A stretch of DNA of 64,000 nucleotides from SSSZ01 sp016790965 (GCA_016790965.1 JAEUNZ010000048.1:55795-119794), one strand, 5' to 3'; counted from the stretch's first letter, positions 9,788 to 19,232 are shown. Notes: a model not told the origin generated them from the sequence alone. Translations and numbers: made by a program.

Positions 9788-9805
9788 CCCGACGAGTGGG
9801 GCGGA

Positions 9806-11227
9806 TTATAACACTTCGGCCGCGTGGTCGGCCAAACGGGAGCGCTCACCGCGCTGCAAGGTGATGTGGCCGGAATGGGGCCAGCCCTTGAATCGGTCCA
9901 CCACGTAGGTGAGGCCGGAACTGCCCTCGGTCAGGTAGGGCGTGTCGATCTGGGCGATATTGCCCAGACAGATGACCTTGGTGCCGGGCCCGGCTCGGGT
10001 GACCAGGGTCTTCATCTGTTTGGGAGTGAGGTTCTGAGCCTCGTCAATGATGAGGTACTTCTTGATGAATGTGCGGCCGCGCATGAAATTGAGGGACTTG
10101 ACCTTGATGCGGGAACGGATCAGATCGCGGGTCGCTGCTCGTCCCCATTCGCCCCCGTAGGGCCCTCCCTCGTCCTCGCTGTGGTTGAGGACGTCGAGAT
10201 TGTCTTCCAGCGCGCCCATCCAGGGGGCCATCTTCTCTTCCTCGGTGCCCGGCAGGAAGCCGATGTCCTCGCCCACCGGCACGGTGACGCGGGTCATGAT
10301 GATTTCCGTGTACAGCTTGTTTTCCAGTACCTGGGTCAGGCCCGCGGCCAGGGTCAGCAGGGTCTTGCCCGTTCCCGCCTGGCCGAGGAGGGTGACGAAA
10401 TCGATGTCCGGATTCATGAGCAGGTTCATGGCGAAATTCTGCTCCCGGTTGCGGGCTGTGATCCCCCACACCGCGTTCTTGGGGTGGGTGTAATCGACCA
10501 GGGTCTCCAGGACGGCGGTCTTGCCCCCCGTTTCCTTGACGATGGCGGAAAAGCCGTCCGCTTCCAGCCAGACGAATTCATTGATGAGCAGGCTGGGGCA
10601 CAGGGGACCCTTGATGCGGTAGTAGGTCTTGCTGTCCCGCTTGCCGGATTCCATGCCCTGGCCGTGCTTGTCCCAGAAATTGTCGGGGAGTGCCCGGGTG
10701 CCGGTGTAGAGGATGTCGGTATCCTCCAGCACTTTGTCGTTGAAGTAGTCCTCCGCCGGAAGGCCCAGGGAGCGGGCCTTGATGCGCATGTTGATGTCCT
10801 TGGACACCAGGATGACCGAGCGCTTGGGGTGCTTGCGCTGGAGGTGGATGACTACCGCCAGAATCTGGTTGTCCACCTTCGAGGTGGGCAGGGCGGGAGG
10901 TAACTCGGAGCTGATGGCCTCGGTCTGCAGGAAGAGGTTTCCCGAAGCCAGCTTGCTCGATGGTTCAAAGAGAGGTATTCCGTGCTCTATGGCATCTTCG
11001 CCCTTGGCCAGCAGGTCATCGAGGACGCGCGACACCTGGCGGGCATTGCGGGCGATTTCCGACATGCCCTTCTTGTGATTGTCCAGTTCCTCCAGGGTCA
11101 TCATGGGGATGAACACATCGTGCTCCTCGAAGCGGAAGAGGCAGCTCGGGTCGTGCATCAGCACATTGGTATCGAGGACGAAAATCTTGCTGGGGGCGGC
11201 TTTCTTGGCGGCGGGCTGGCGCGGCAT
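9806..11227 (-). CDS. PhoH family ATPase with N-terminal PIN domain
   Basis: The 473-residue protein joins a PIN-like nuclease domain (FVLDTNVLMHDPSCLFRFEE, acidic residues at ~17-35, to about residue 150) to a PhoH RNA helicase-like ATPase domain. The ATPase part has Walker A LLGQAGTGKTLLTLAA (~280-295), Walker B YLIIDEAQNLTPKQMK and IICLGN-like sensor sequence. PIN-PhoH proteins (PhoH2) are described as coupled RNA-unwinding and RNA-cleaving enzymes. It is followed by its own terminator, with the peroxiredoxin gene just upstream at a 24-base gap. Confidence 0.9.
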   Translation of the reverse strand: MPRQPAAKKAAPSKIFVLDTNVLMHDPSCLFRFEEHDVFIPMMTLEELDNHKKGMSEIARNARQVSRVLDDLLAKGEDAIEHGIPLFEPSSKLASGNLFLQTEAISSELPPALPTSKVDNQILAVVIHLQRKHPKRSVILVSKDINMRIKARSLGLPAEDYFNDKVLEDTDILYTGTRALPDNFWDKHGQGMESGKRDSKTYYRIKGPLCPSLLINEFVWLEADGFSAIVKETGGKTAVLETLVDYTHPKNAVWGITARNREQNFAMNLLMNPDIDFVTLLGQAGTGKTLLTLAAGLTQVLENKLYTEIIMTRVTVPVGEDIGFLPGTEEEKMAPWMGALEDNLDVLNHSEDEGGPYGGEWGRAATRDLIRSRIKVKSLNFMRGRTFIKKYLIIDEAQNLTPKQMKTLVTRAGPGTKVICLGNIAQIDTPYLTEGSSGLTYVVDRFKGWPHSGHITLQRGERSRLADHAAEVL

Positions 11228-11251
11228 CGGGGAGTCTTTCCTGGGGAAGGG

Positions 11252-11740
11252 TCAGAGGGTCTGCACGAAATCGAGCACTTCCTGGGCATGGCCGGGAACC
11301 TTGACCCCCCGCCACTCTCGGCGCAGCACGCCCTTGCGGTCGGCAACGAAGGTGCTGCGCTCGATGCCCCGTACCGCCTTGCCGTACAGGGTTTTCATCT
11401 TGATGACCCCGAACAGGGTCGACGCCGTTTCGTCCTTGTCGCACAGGAGTTCGAAGGGAAGTTCTTGCTTGGCCTTGAAGTTCTCGTGGGACTTCAGGCT
11501 GTCGCGGGAAATGCCGAAGACCACGGCTCCGGCCGCGACGAAGCGTTCGTGCAGGTCGCGGAACTGCTGCGCTTCGGTGGTGCAGCCCGGCGTGCTGTCC
11601 TTGGGATAGAAATAGAGAACGATCACCTTGCCGGCCAGGGCGGCCGGGGTGAAGGTGCCGCCTCCGGTGGTTGCGAGGGAGAAATCGGGCAGGGCTTGAT
11701 CGAGCATTGGGGGTCTTTGCGTTGTCATGGTCGCTTGCAT
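11252..11740 (-). CDS. bcp: Peroxiredoxin, Bcp/PrxQ type
   Basis: This thiol peroxidase reduces hydrogen peroxide and organic peroxides in the cytoplasm. The 162-residue protein shows the peroxiredoxin core LPDFSLATTGG, then VLYFYPKDSTPGCTTEA with peroxidatic Cys53, and the late ERSTFVADRKG strand. The Cys five residues later that resolves the disulfide in classical Bcp is replaced by Gln (TEAQQF); another Cys lies in FELLCDKDE. Starts at 11728 or 11707 are also possible. The gene is 24 bases upstream of phoH on the same strand and probably co-transcribed with it. Confidence 0.9.
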   Translation of the reverse strand: MQATMTTQRPPMLDQALPDFSLATTGGGTFTPAALAGKVIVLYFYPKDSTPGCTTEAQQFRDLHERFVAAGAVVFGISRDSLKSHENFKAKQELPFELLCDKDETASTLFGVIKMKTLYGKAVRGIERSTFVADRKGVLRREWRGVKVPGHAQEVLDFVQTL

Positions 11741-11839
11741 TGTGGAGAATAGTTCGGCGCAGGGTCAAGCCGGCACGGCCTTCGGCATGGGACAAATTCC
11801 GCTAAACTCCCGGCTCGCCCACCTGTTCCCGCTTTGCCC

Positions 11840-12238
11840 ATGACCGCCACCGAAAAGAAAACCGGTTCCCGCCGCAATCTGCTGCTCGATTCCCTGCGGG
11901 CCGATTACGCCGTCTTCCGCGACACCTTGCCCCTGGCCATCGGGATTCACAAGGTCCTGCGCGAGCGACACCCCGATTTCGAGGCACCCGCCCTGCGCAC
12001 CGCCCTGCGTCTGCACACCACCTCAACCGCGTATCTCAAGGCCATCGCCAAGGCGGAGCAGCGCTTCGATCTGGACGGCGCACCGGCGGGGGAAGTCAGC
12101 GCCGAACAGCGGCAGCAGGCTGAGACCGAATTGCGGGAACGCTTCAAGAAATCCGCCGATCGCCGCAAGAACGAGGCCGAGGCCGCCCGGCGGCAGGAAA
12201 AGCTGGAGGAACTGGCGCGCAAGTTCAGTCGCAACTGA
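11840..12238 (+). CDS. ProQ/FinO-domain RNA-binding protein
   Basis: The 132-residue protein carries a ProQ/FinO domain at residues ~10-95: FRDTLPLAIGIHKVLRERHP, then LRTALRLHTTSTAYLKAIA and RFDLDG. The rest is a charged, lysine- and arginine-rich tail predicted to be helical. Members of this family bind 3' ends of structured mRNAs and small RNAs. It is shorter than E. coli ProQ, lacking the Tudor-like C-terminal domain, and resembles minimal ProQ proteins of betaproteobacteria. Its TGA stop (12236-12238) is also the left target-duplication copy of a family B element. Confidence 0.88.
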   Translation: MTATEKKTGSRRNLLLDSLRADYAVFRDTLPLAIGIHKVLRERHPDFEAPALRTALRLHTTSTAYLKAIAKAEQRFDLDGAPAGEVSAEQRQQAETELRERFKKSADRRKNEAEAARRQEKLEELARKFSRN

Positions 12239-12401
12239 GATCCTATGAAAATTTCATTCCCCCCAGCTCGTCATGCCCCGCTGCGCCCGCTCGGCGTTGC
12301 CAATGCTCGCCATAGCCTGAGCTCTGGCAGTGCTTCGCGCCTTGATCGTGCACTCCTGTGCACGCCGCTCGGGCGCGCCCGAAAAATTCACAGGCTCTGA
12401 G
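12235..12401. mobile_element. MITE-like element, family B, copy 2, in a stop codon
   Basis: A 159-bp body (12239-12397) lies between direct TGA copies at 12236-12238 and 12398-12400, both in CTGAG. The left TGA is the stop codon of the ProQ-domain gene. The terminal repeats GATCCTATGAA and TTCACAGGCTC are imperfect inverted repeats. Its orientation is opposite to copy 1. Removing the body and one TGA would leave the upstream stop 18 bases before the GTG of the hydrolase gene. Confidence 0.82.
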
Positions 12402-12418
12402 CGGTTCGCGGGTTCTTC

Positions 12419-13309
12419 GTGCACCCTGACCACAGCGTTTCCCGCAACGAGCGCATTCCGGTCGGGGCGATCCGCTACAACGTTCGCCATTGGGGGCCGC
12501 CCGGAGCACCGCTCCTTTTCCTTCTGCACGGCTGGATGGATTCCTCGCCCACCTTTCAGTTCGTGGTCGAGGCCCTGGGGGGCGAGTGGCACGTCATCGC
12601 CCCGGATTGGCGGGGCTACGGGGCCAGCACCTGGCTGGGGCGGCCCTACTGGTTCGCCGACTACTACGCTGATCTGGACGCGCTGCTACACCATTATTCC
12701 TCGGTCGCCCCCGCGCGGCTGGTGGGACACAGCATGGGGGCAAGTATCGCCGCGGCCTACGCTGGCGCGCGGCCGGAGCGGGTTTCAGGTCTGGTCATGC
12801 TTGATTTTCTCGGCCTGCCCGAGGCTGGTCCGGACGAGGCGCCCACGCGGCTCCGCCATTGGCTGGAAACCCTGGACGATCCACCTGCCCTGCGGAGCTA
12901 TGCGGATTGCGGCGAATTGGCCCGGCGCCTGCGTTATTCCAACCCCCGCCTCAGTGTGGAACGGGCTGAATTCCTGGCCCGGGAGTGCGGGTGCGTGACG
13001 CCCGAGGGGAGAGTCGTCCTGGCCTGCGACCCCTGGCATCGGCACCCGGCGCCGGTACCCTATCAAGTCGCCGACGCCATGGCGTGCTGGTGCGCCATCA
13101 TGGCACCGGTCCGCCTGCTCGTTGCAGAACAGGGCTACGTGACGGAGCGCTTCGCCGACAATGCGGCCGATCTGGCCCGGCGCCTGGCGTGTTTCTCGCG
13201 CCTCAGTCGGGAGGACATCGCAGATTGCGGCCACAATCTGCACCACGACCAGCCGGAGCGTGTGGCCGCAGCGATCGAGAACTTCTTCCTGCTCGCGGAT
13301 CGGGTATAG
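12419..13309 (+). CDS. Alpha/beta hydrolase
   Basis: The 296-residue protein is an alpha/beta-hydrolase-fold enzyme. It shows the oxyanion motif LFLLHGWMDSSPT (~33-45), DWRGYGAS, the nucleophile elbow GHSMGAS with Ser105, and the catalytic His in DCGHNLHHDQPE near residue 280. Substrate is not predictable. The start is a GTG at 12419, 18 bases after a family B element, with no clear ribosome-binding site. Before that insertion it was probably directly downstream of the ProQ-like gene. It converges with the dehydrogenase gene, 22 bases away. Confidence 0.82.
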   Translation: MHPDHSVSRNERIPVGAIRYNVRHWGPPGAPLLFLLHGWMDSSPTFQFVVEALGGEWHVIAPDWRGYGASTWLGRPYWFADYYADLDALLHHYSSVAPARLVGHSMGASIAAAYAGARPERVSGLVMLDFLGLPEAGPDEAPTRLRHWLETLDDPPALRSYADCGELARRLRYSNPRLSVERAEFLARECGCVTPEGRVVLACDPWHRHPAPVPYQVADAMACWCAIMAPVRLLVAEQGYVTERFADNAADLARRLACFSRLSREDIADCGHNLHHDQPERVAAAIENFFLLADRV

Positions 13310-13331
13310 GAATTCGGCGTCAGGATGCCCG

Positions 13332-14354
13332 TCAGGGCAGGCGGCGTCCCCAGTAGGCGGCAATGTCGAGCATGCGATTGGCGAATCCCCACTCGTTGTC
13401 GAACCAGATGAATATGTCCAGAAGGCGGTCGCCTGACAGGCGGGTTTGGCTGCCGTCGATGATGGCCGATTCCGGGCTGTGGATGAAATCCGTCGAGGCG
13501 TGGGGTTCCTCGGTCCAGCCGATGCGCCCGCCGGAACCTGCGGCGGCCCGCCGCAGGCAGGCGTTGACTGCGGCGAGGTCCGCTGGCCGGGCCAGACGGG
13601 CCACCAACCCGATAGCGGAAACGTTGGGCACCGGGATGCGGATCGCCTTGGCATCGATACGCCCTTGCAGATGGGGCAACAGCCGCTCTATACCGCGGGC
13701 CAGTCCTGTGGCTACCGGGATCATGGACTGCATGGCCGAACGGGTCCGGCGCAAGTCGGCGTGGTGGTAGCCGTCGACCAGGGGCTGGTCGTTCATGACC
13801 GAATGCAGGGTGGTGAGGAGGCCCTGCTCGATGCCGAAAGCCTCGTCCAGGAGGGCAAGCAGCGGCACGGCGGCGTTGGTCGTGCAGGATGCGGCGGAAA
13901 CGATGCGTTCGCGCCCGCTCAGTCGGGCTTCGTTGAAGCCGTAGACGACGGTGCGATCCACATCCTCGGCGCTGTGGGCCGGTTGGGAAAGGAGCAGGCG
14001 AGGGCAACCGGCCGCGATGAAGGCTTCGAGTTCCCCGCGGTGAGCATAACGGCCCGAAGCCTCGACCAGGAGATCGATGCCCAGGGCCTTCCAATCCACG
14101 TCTTGCGGCCTTCGACCGTGGCTCACCACGATGGGCTGGCTGTCGATGAGCAGGGTGTCGGGCGCCACTTCCACTTGCGCGGCGAAGCGGCCGTGGGTCG
14201 AGTCGAAGCGGGTCAGGTAGGCCATGCTTTCGAGATCGGCGGGCTCGTTGATGGCGACGACGATTATGTCATGACGATGGGGCGAGGCGTGCAGGGCGCG
14301 CAGGAAACAGCGGCCGATGCGGCCGTAGCCGTTGATGGCGAGACGCAGGCTCAT
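13332..14354 (-). CDS. epd: Erythrose-4-phosphate dehydrogenase-like (GAPDH family)
   Basis: The 340-residue protein has the GAPDH-family NAD-binding motif INGYGRIGR (7-15) and the catalytic Cys157 in SAASCTTNA. The segments MAYLTRFDSTHGRF, LHSVMNDQPLVDGYH and the LRRTRSAMQSMIP stretch resemble Epd rather than glycolytic GAPDH. Epd oxidises erythrose 4-phosphate to 4-phosphoerythronate for pyridoxal phosphate synthesis. The catalytic context SAAS in place of SNAS, and NEP in place of NEL near residue 37, are unusual. A GAPDH paralogue remains possible. It is divergent from the HDOD-kinase gene. Confidence 0.72.
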   Translation of the reverse strand: MSLRLAINGYGRIGRCFLRALHASPHRHDIIVVAINEPADLESMAYLTRFDSTHGRFAAQVEVAPDTLLIDSQPIVVSHGRRPQDVDWKALGIDLLVEASGRYAHRGELEAFIAAGCPRLLLSQPAHSAEDVDRTVVYGFNEARLSGRERIVSAASCTTNAAVPLLALLDEAFGIEQGLLTTLHSVMNDQPLVDGYHHADLRRTRSAMQSMIPVATGLARGIERLLPHLQGRIDAKAIRIPVPNVSAIGLVARLARPADLAAVNACLRRAAAGSGGRIGWTEEPHASTDFIHSPESAIIDGSQTRLSGDRLLDIFIWFDNEWGFANRMLDIAAYWGRRLP

Positions 14355-14586
14355 GGAAGAAGGGGGAAAAACGAAGGCGCGGAGCTTAGCACGTCGGAGC
14401 GCTCAGGCCCTCCCGCTGCGCTGCGCCCTCGATAGGTCCAATTTGGCCCGGTCGCGGCAAAATTCACGATTGCGCTTAGCGTTGCCGCAGTGGCGGGTAC
14501 CGTCGCCCTGAGCCTATGATATTCTGGGCCTTTCCGGGCGGATGAGGATTTCCGCCGGGGGTATTTGCGGGGGCAGGCGGGGCAGA

Positions 14587-16731
14587 ATGATGAGTGGCGG
14601 GGCAGCAGGCACGATGGCCGCGGCGGCGGCGGGCGCAGGGCCGCGGGATTTCCGCGGCAAGCTCGCCATGGCGCGCCTGCCGTCCATGCCCCAGGTTCTG
14701 CTGCGCCTCCTTGATCTTTGCCACAAGGAGGATGTCTCCCTCGTCGATCTGGCGGGCGTGGTGGGCAAGGACGCTGCCATGGCGGCCAGGGTCTTCGCCC
14801 TGGCCTCGTCTTCCGCCTACCACGGGCGGGGGCGCCCCAGCACCCTGGAGCAATGCCTGTCGCTTCTGGGCATGAATGCCATCAAGACTGTCGTCATCAA
14901 TGAATCGGTGATGCAGGTCTTCAATCGTTTTACTTCCGGGCGGGACGTAGACCTGAAGCGTTTCTGGGGCCATTCCCTGCGCACCGCCCTCATCGCCCGG
15001 GAACTCGCCCGGCGCGGCAGCGACGACGCCAGTCCCGAAGAAGCCTATCTGGGCGGCCTGCTGCACGACGTGGGCCAGCTGGCCATCCTGGCTTCGGACC
15101 CGGAGACCTATACCCGCATTTTCTATGAGTACGAGGACAACCAGGCACTGTGCGCCCGGGAGACCGAGGTCTTTGCCCTGACCCACGCCGAGGTGGGAGC
15201 CTGGCTGGTGGAAAAATGGGAACTCGACTCCTTCCTGGGTGACAGCGTGCTTTATCACCACGAGTCCACGGCGCGGGTTGCGGCAGCGCATCCCCTGGTG
15301 CGCATCGTGCTGGCGGCCAACCGCTTGGCGGTTCTGCGGGGCGTGGAACCCGGCGAGGAAGAGAACGCGCTGGTCGCCCTTACCGGGGCGGCGGTTTCCG
15401 ATCTGGGGGGCCTGCTTGAGGCGGTCGAAATCGAGCTGGTCTCGGTGGCGGAGCAACTGGGCATCCAGCTTCCGGGCCCGGCAGACGTTCCCGCTGTCGT
15501 TGCCCGTCCGGCCATTTCCGAGGCCGACGAAGTGGCCCTTCTCGCCTCCCGCATCCAGGACGTGCTCCTGGTCGATCAGACCCTGGCCGGCCAGGGGCCG
15601 GCCGATGGGGCCGAGGCGGCCGTCCAGGGCCTGTCCAGGGCCATCAAACTGCTTTTCGACGTCGATCCGGCCCTGTGGTTCGAAGCCGTCGGCGAGCGCT
15701 TCGAAGCCCGTCCGCTGGGCCTCAAGGGCAACCGTCTGGCCCAGTTGGGATTCGCCCGCAACTCCGGATCCCGGCTGGCTTCCACCCTGACTGAGGGCCC
15801 CTCGTTCCTCCTTGCCGGACAGCGGGGAGGGGAAATCATCGATGAGCAGATCCTGCGCCTAGTGGGGGGCGAGGGGGTACTCGTCCTCCCTCTTGCGACC
15901 CGGCGCCGGGCGGTCGGGCTCCTGGTGGCGCGGGTCAATGGCTTTGCCGAGCGCGAGGCCCTGGAACGCAGGTCGGCCTGCCTTACCCATTTTGGTCGTG
16001 GCGCGGCGGAGGTCCTGGAATCCGTGAAGGGCGGGCAGCGTTCCCCGGGGGGCGACAAGGGTCTCGAATTGCGCCTCAACAGCCTCGTGCACGAAATCAG
16101 CAATCCCCTGTCCATCATCCGTAACTACCTGCATGTCCTGGAAGCCGAGTGCGCCGACAAGGCCTTTGCCCCTCCGGAACTGGGCGTGGTGCGGGGCGAG
16201 ATCGACCGTATCGGCAAGATTCTCCACTCGGTGCGCCAAGGACGGGAAAAGCCGAGGTCTGGCGGGGGCGCATCCCTGAATCTCAACAAGGTCATCGGCG
16301 AGATCGTGTCCCTGTGTCGCAGTTCCCTGGCCGTGGGGCCTGGCATCGACATCCGGCTCGACCTTTCGTCCGAGCTTCCGGACATCGCCACCGACGGGGA
16401 TGGCGTCAAGCAATTGCTCCTCAATCTGTTGAAGAACGCCATCGAGGCCATGCCGAACGGTGGCATCGTGCGCGTGACGACGGCGCCCTGGGGATCGGGG
16501 TCGGGCGCATCCCACGCCGAAATCGCCATCGAGGACAACGGCCCCGGGATCCCCAAGGAAATCCTCGCCCGCCTCTACCAGCAGGTCGCCAGCACCAAGG
16601 GGGGCCAGCATCAGGGCATCGGGCTGGCCATCGTCGGACAACTGGTGCGGGATCTGCGCGGCCTCATCAACTGCCGCTCCAGCGCCCAGGGCACCCGGTT
16701 CCAGATTCTTCTGCCCTTCTCCGGAAAGTAA
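14587..16731 (+). CDS. HDOD-domain sensor histidine kinase
   Basis: This soluble protein of ~714 residues has an N-terminal HDOD domain (LPSMPQVLLRLLDL, then LLHDVGQLAILAS), a middle GAF-like sensory region (~330-480) and a C-terminal histidine kinase. The phosphoacceptor is His502 in LVHEISNPLSIIRNYL; the ATP-binding part shows LLLNLLKNAIEAMPNGG, DNGPGIP and GIGLAIVGQL. No membrane segment is seen, so it senses a cytoplasmic cue. The gene 57-70 bases downstream encodes a receiver-GGDEF-EAL protein, its likely phosphotransfer partner. Start choice among 14542, 14587 and 14590 is uncertain. Confidence 0.85.
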   Translation: MMSGGAAGTMAAAAAGAGPRDFRGKLAMARLPSMPQVLLRLLDLCHKEDVSLVDLAGVVGKDAAMAARVFALASSSAYHGRGRPSTLEQCLSLLGMNAIKTVVINESVMQVFNRFTSGRDVDLKRFWGHSLRTALIARELARRGSDDASPEEAYLGGLLHDVGQLAILASDPETYTRIFYEYEDNQALCARETEVFALTHAEVGAWLVEKWELDSFLGDSVLYHHESTARVAAAHPLVRIVLAANRLAVLRGVEPGEEENALVALTGAAVSDLGGLLEAVEIELVSVAEQLGIQLPGPADVPAVVARPAISEADEVALLASRIQDVLLVDQTLAGQGPADGAEAAVQGLSRAIKLLFDVDPALWFEAVGERFEARPLGLKGNRLAQLGFARNSGSRLASTLTEGPSFLLAGQRGGEIIDEQILRLVGGEGVLVLPLATRRRAVGLLVARVNGFAEREALERRSACLTHFGRGAAEVLESVKGGQRSPGGDKGLELRLNSLVHEISNPLSIIRNYLHVLEAECADKAFAPPELGVVRGEIDRIGKILHSVRQGREKPRSGGGASLNLNKVIGEIVSLCRSSLAVGPGIDIRLDLSSELPDIATDGDGVKQLLLNLLKNAIEAMPNGGIVRVTTAPWGSGSGASHAEIAIEDNGPGIPKEILARLYQQVASTKGGQHQGIGLAIVGQLVRDLRGLINCRSSAQGTRFQILLPFSGK

Positions 16732-16787
16732 TAGACGCCGCCGTTTAGCGGGTACAATCCTCCGCAGCATTTGCGTTCCGTTCGGGG

Positions 16788-18959
16788 TTGGGGGGCGATT
16801 TGTCGGGTTCTGAAGGGCCTGCGGTGGGCGATGAGGTGAGCGGCTTTTCTCCGGAAGGGGCGAGGCTGCTCGTCGTGGACGACGAGCAGCTCCTGCGGGA
16901 CAGCCTGTGCGCCATCTTGCGCCACGCCGGTTACGGGGTCCTGGGCTGCGACAGCGGCCAGGAAGCTCTGGCGGCCCTGATGGCCGGTGGCATCGACCTC
17001 ATCCTGCTCGACCTGCATCTGGGGGACATCGACGGCCTCGACCTCCTGGGGATGATCCGCAGTGCCCGGCTCGAGGCGGCAGTGATCGTCATCAGCGGCG
17101 ATTCCATGGTCGAGTCAGCCATCGGCGCGCTGCGGCTGGGTGCCAGCGACTACCTGCGCAAGCCCTACGAAGTCGAAGTGCTCCTCCACGCAGTGCGGCG
17201 GGTGTTGCAGCGCCGCCACTTGGAACGGACCAACCGGGAGATCGCCCGCCAGCTCGAGCAATCCGAGACCCAGCACCGCTTCCTGGTGGAAGCTTCCCCC
17301 GACCTGATCTTCACCCTCGACGAAGAATTCCGCTTTACCTACGTGAACGACCGTTCCGTCGAGCTTACGGGCTACGCGCCGCGGGAACTCCAGGGGCAGT
17401 CGATCCTGTCGGTCATCGTGCCCCAGGACGTGGACAAGCTGCGTTACAGCCTGGAGCGGGCCGATTCCGGTCAACGCAACGTGGAATTCCGCATTTTCCG
17501 CAATATCGATGGTTCGGAAGAGCGCCACTTCGACGCGGTTCTGGTTCCCGCCCGTTTCGAAGCGCCTCGGGGTGCCTTGGCCGGGGGCTTCAGCAGCCTC
17601 GTGTACGGCATTGCCCGCGACGTCACGGCGCGCAAGTCGGCCGAGGATCGCCTGGCCCATCTCGCCTACCACGATATCCTCACCGGCTTGCCCAACCGGG
17701 CCCTTTTCTGCGACCGCCTGGGGCTGGCCATGGTGCAGGCGCGGCGGGGCGGCAGCAAGGTGGCGGTGCTCTTCATCGATCTGGATCGCTTCAAGCTGGC
17801 CAACGACACCTTCGGCCACCTGAAGGGCGACGAATTGCTCAAGCTGGTCTCCGGCCGCCTCCAGGGCAGCCTGCGCGAGATGGATACCCTGGCGCGGCTG
17901 GGGGGCGACGAATTCATCGTCCTCCTCACCGGGCTGAACGCGCCCGAAGACGCCGGCGTTGTCGCCCACAAGCTGGTGGCCGACATGGCCGAACCCTTCC
18001 TCATCGGTGGTGCCGAGGTTTTCCTCACGGCCAGCATCGGCATCGCTATTTTCCCGCGGGACGGGGAGGATATCGAGACCCTGGTGCGCCATGCGGACAT
18101 CGCCATGTACCACGTCAAGTCCCAGGGCAAGAATGGCTTTGGTTACTTTCTGCCGGACATGGGCGAACTCTCCAGCCGCCGCTTTGCCCTGGAAAACGAA
18201 ATCCGCCGTGCCATTGACCACGACCAATTCGACCTCTACTACCAGCCCCAGGTCGACTCCGACAGCCGGCGGGTCATCGGCTGCGAGGCGCTCATCCGCT
18301 GGCACCATCCCGAGCGGGGCCTGGTGGCGGCGGGCGGTTTCCTGCCCGTGGTCGAGGAAATCGGGCTCATGGCCAACCTCACCGACTGGGTGATCGAACG
18401 GGCCTGCCGTGACATGAAGGTTTGGCAGGCCACGGGATTGGAACTGCCGCGAATGGCGGTGAACATTTCGCCCGCGGTGCTCGAAGACGAGGAATTCGGC
18501 GAGCGGCTGGTCGGCATCCTCGATCGTCATGGTGTTTCCCATCGGGTGTTCGAAATCGAGCTCACCGAAAACGTCTTCATCTCGGACCAGCAGACCATCT
18601 CCGCTCGGCTCGCCGCGCTCGCCCAGCGGGGCATCCGCATCGCCATCGACGACTTCGGCACCCAGTATTCCTCCCTCAGCTACCTGCGCAATCTCCCCGT
18701 CGACACCATCAAGATCGACCAGTGCTTCGTGCGTGAAATCGAACAGGGTAGGGAAGATTCGACCATCATCCGGGCCATTGTCGCCATTGCCTCGGGCCTC
18801 GGCTTGCATGTCGTCGCCGAGGGCGTCGAGACGAGCCTGCAGGCCAACTTTCTCAAGAGTGTCGGCGCGCGGGAGATGCAGGGCTTCCTTTTCGGGCGCC
18901 CCATGGCGCGGGACGACTTTACCCGGCTCCTGAATGAAAGCCTGGTCACAGCGCACTGA
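16788..18959 (+). CDS. Response regulator with PAS, GGDEF and EAL domains
   Basis: The 723-residue protein contains, in order, a receiver domain (phosphoacceptor Asp75 in LILLDLHLGDIDG), a PAS domain (~155-285), a GGDEF domain with intact GGDEF at 372-376, and an EAL domain with EAL at 500-502 plus DDFGT. It may therefore make and break the second messenger cyclic di-GMP. Upstream context makes the HDOD-kinase the likely phosphodonor. The start is a TTG; 16800 (TTG) and 16821 (GTG) are alternatives. Its TGA stop (18957-18959) is also the left target copy of a family B element. Confidence 0.9.
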   Translation: MGGDLSGSEGPAVGDEVSGFSPEGARLLVVDDEQLLRDSLCAILRHAGYGVLGCDSGQEALAALMAGGIDLILLDLHLGDIDGLDLLGMIRSARLEAAVIVISGDSMVESAIGALRLGASDYLRKPYEVEVLLHAVRRVLQRRHLERTNREIARQLEQSETQHRFLVEASPDLIFTLDEEFRFTYVNDRSVELTGYAPRELQGQSILSVIVPQDVDKLRYSLERADSGQRNVEFRIFRNIDGSEERHFDAVLVPARFEAPRGALAGGFSSLVYGIARDVTARKSAEDRLAHLAYHDILTGLPNRALFCDRLGLAMVQARRGGSKVAVLFIDLDRFKLANDTFGHLKGDELLKLVSGRLQGSLREMDTLARLGGDEFIVLLTGLNAPEDAGVVAHKLVADMAEPFLIGGAEVFLTASIGIAIFPRDGEDIETLVRHADIAMYHVKSQGKNGFGYFLPDMGELSSRRFALENEIRRAIDHDQFDLYYQPQVDSDSRRVIGCEALIRWHHPERGLVAAGGFLPVVEEIGLMANLTDWVIERACRDMKVWQATGLELPRMAVNISPAVLEDEEFGERLVGILDRHGVSHRVFEIELTENVFISDQQTISARLAALAQRGIRIAIDDFGTQYSSLSYLRNLPVDTIKIDQCFVREIEQGREDSTIIRAIVAIASGLGLHVVAEGVETSLQANFLKSVGAREMQGFLFGRPMARDDFTRLLNESLVTAH

Positions 18960-19121
18960 GCGCTTGTTGACCTGCTGTTCGCCCCCGCTCGTCAATCCGC
19001 TCTGAGCCCATTCGGCTTCGCCGTTGCTCCTCACATCCGTGCTATGGGCGTGCTTCGCGTCTCGATCATGCGCGTCCGTTCGCGCCACCCACCGGCACTC
19101 GAAAAATTGCCGAGTTCTGAG
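18956..19121. mobile_element. MITE-like element, family B, copy 3, in a stop codon
   Basis: A 158-bp body (18960-19117) lies between direct TGA copies (18957-18959 and 19118-19120), each in CTGAG. The left TGA is the stop of the GGDEF/EAL gene. It aligns with copy 2 in sequence blocks (CCCCCGCTCGTCA, GCTTCGCG, CGAAAAATT) but is much more diverged, and the ends are weakly inverted. It is probably an old, decayed insertion. Confidence 0.68.
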
Positions 19122-19212
19122 GGGACGGGTTTGGTACTTTTTGGGGCCGAGGACTGAGTCGCCCCGTTTCCGGGTTCTTTCCGGCTTGCGCAAGGCGCGG
19201 CAGCGGACTAGC

Positions 19213-19232
19213 ATTCAAACAAACGTTTGAAT
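19213..19232. promoter_or_regulatory. PsrA/FadR-like palindromic operator
   Basis: ATTCAAAC-AAAC-GTTTGAAT is a perfect 8-bp inverted repeat with a 4-base spacer, 54 bases upstream of the TetR-family start. It resembles the CAAAC/GTTTG half-sites described for PsrA-type fatty-acid regulators. It would allow autoregulation and control of the downstream beta-oxidation genes. Confidence 0.72.

Noticed and set aside
14355..14586. Possible further MITE between epd and the HDOD-kinase gene
   Set aside because: Spacer is similar in size, but no terminal inverted repeats or matching core were found.
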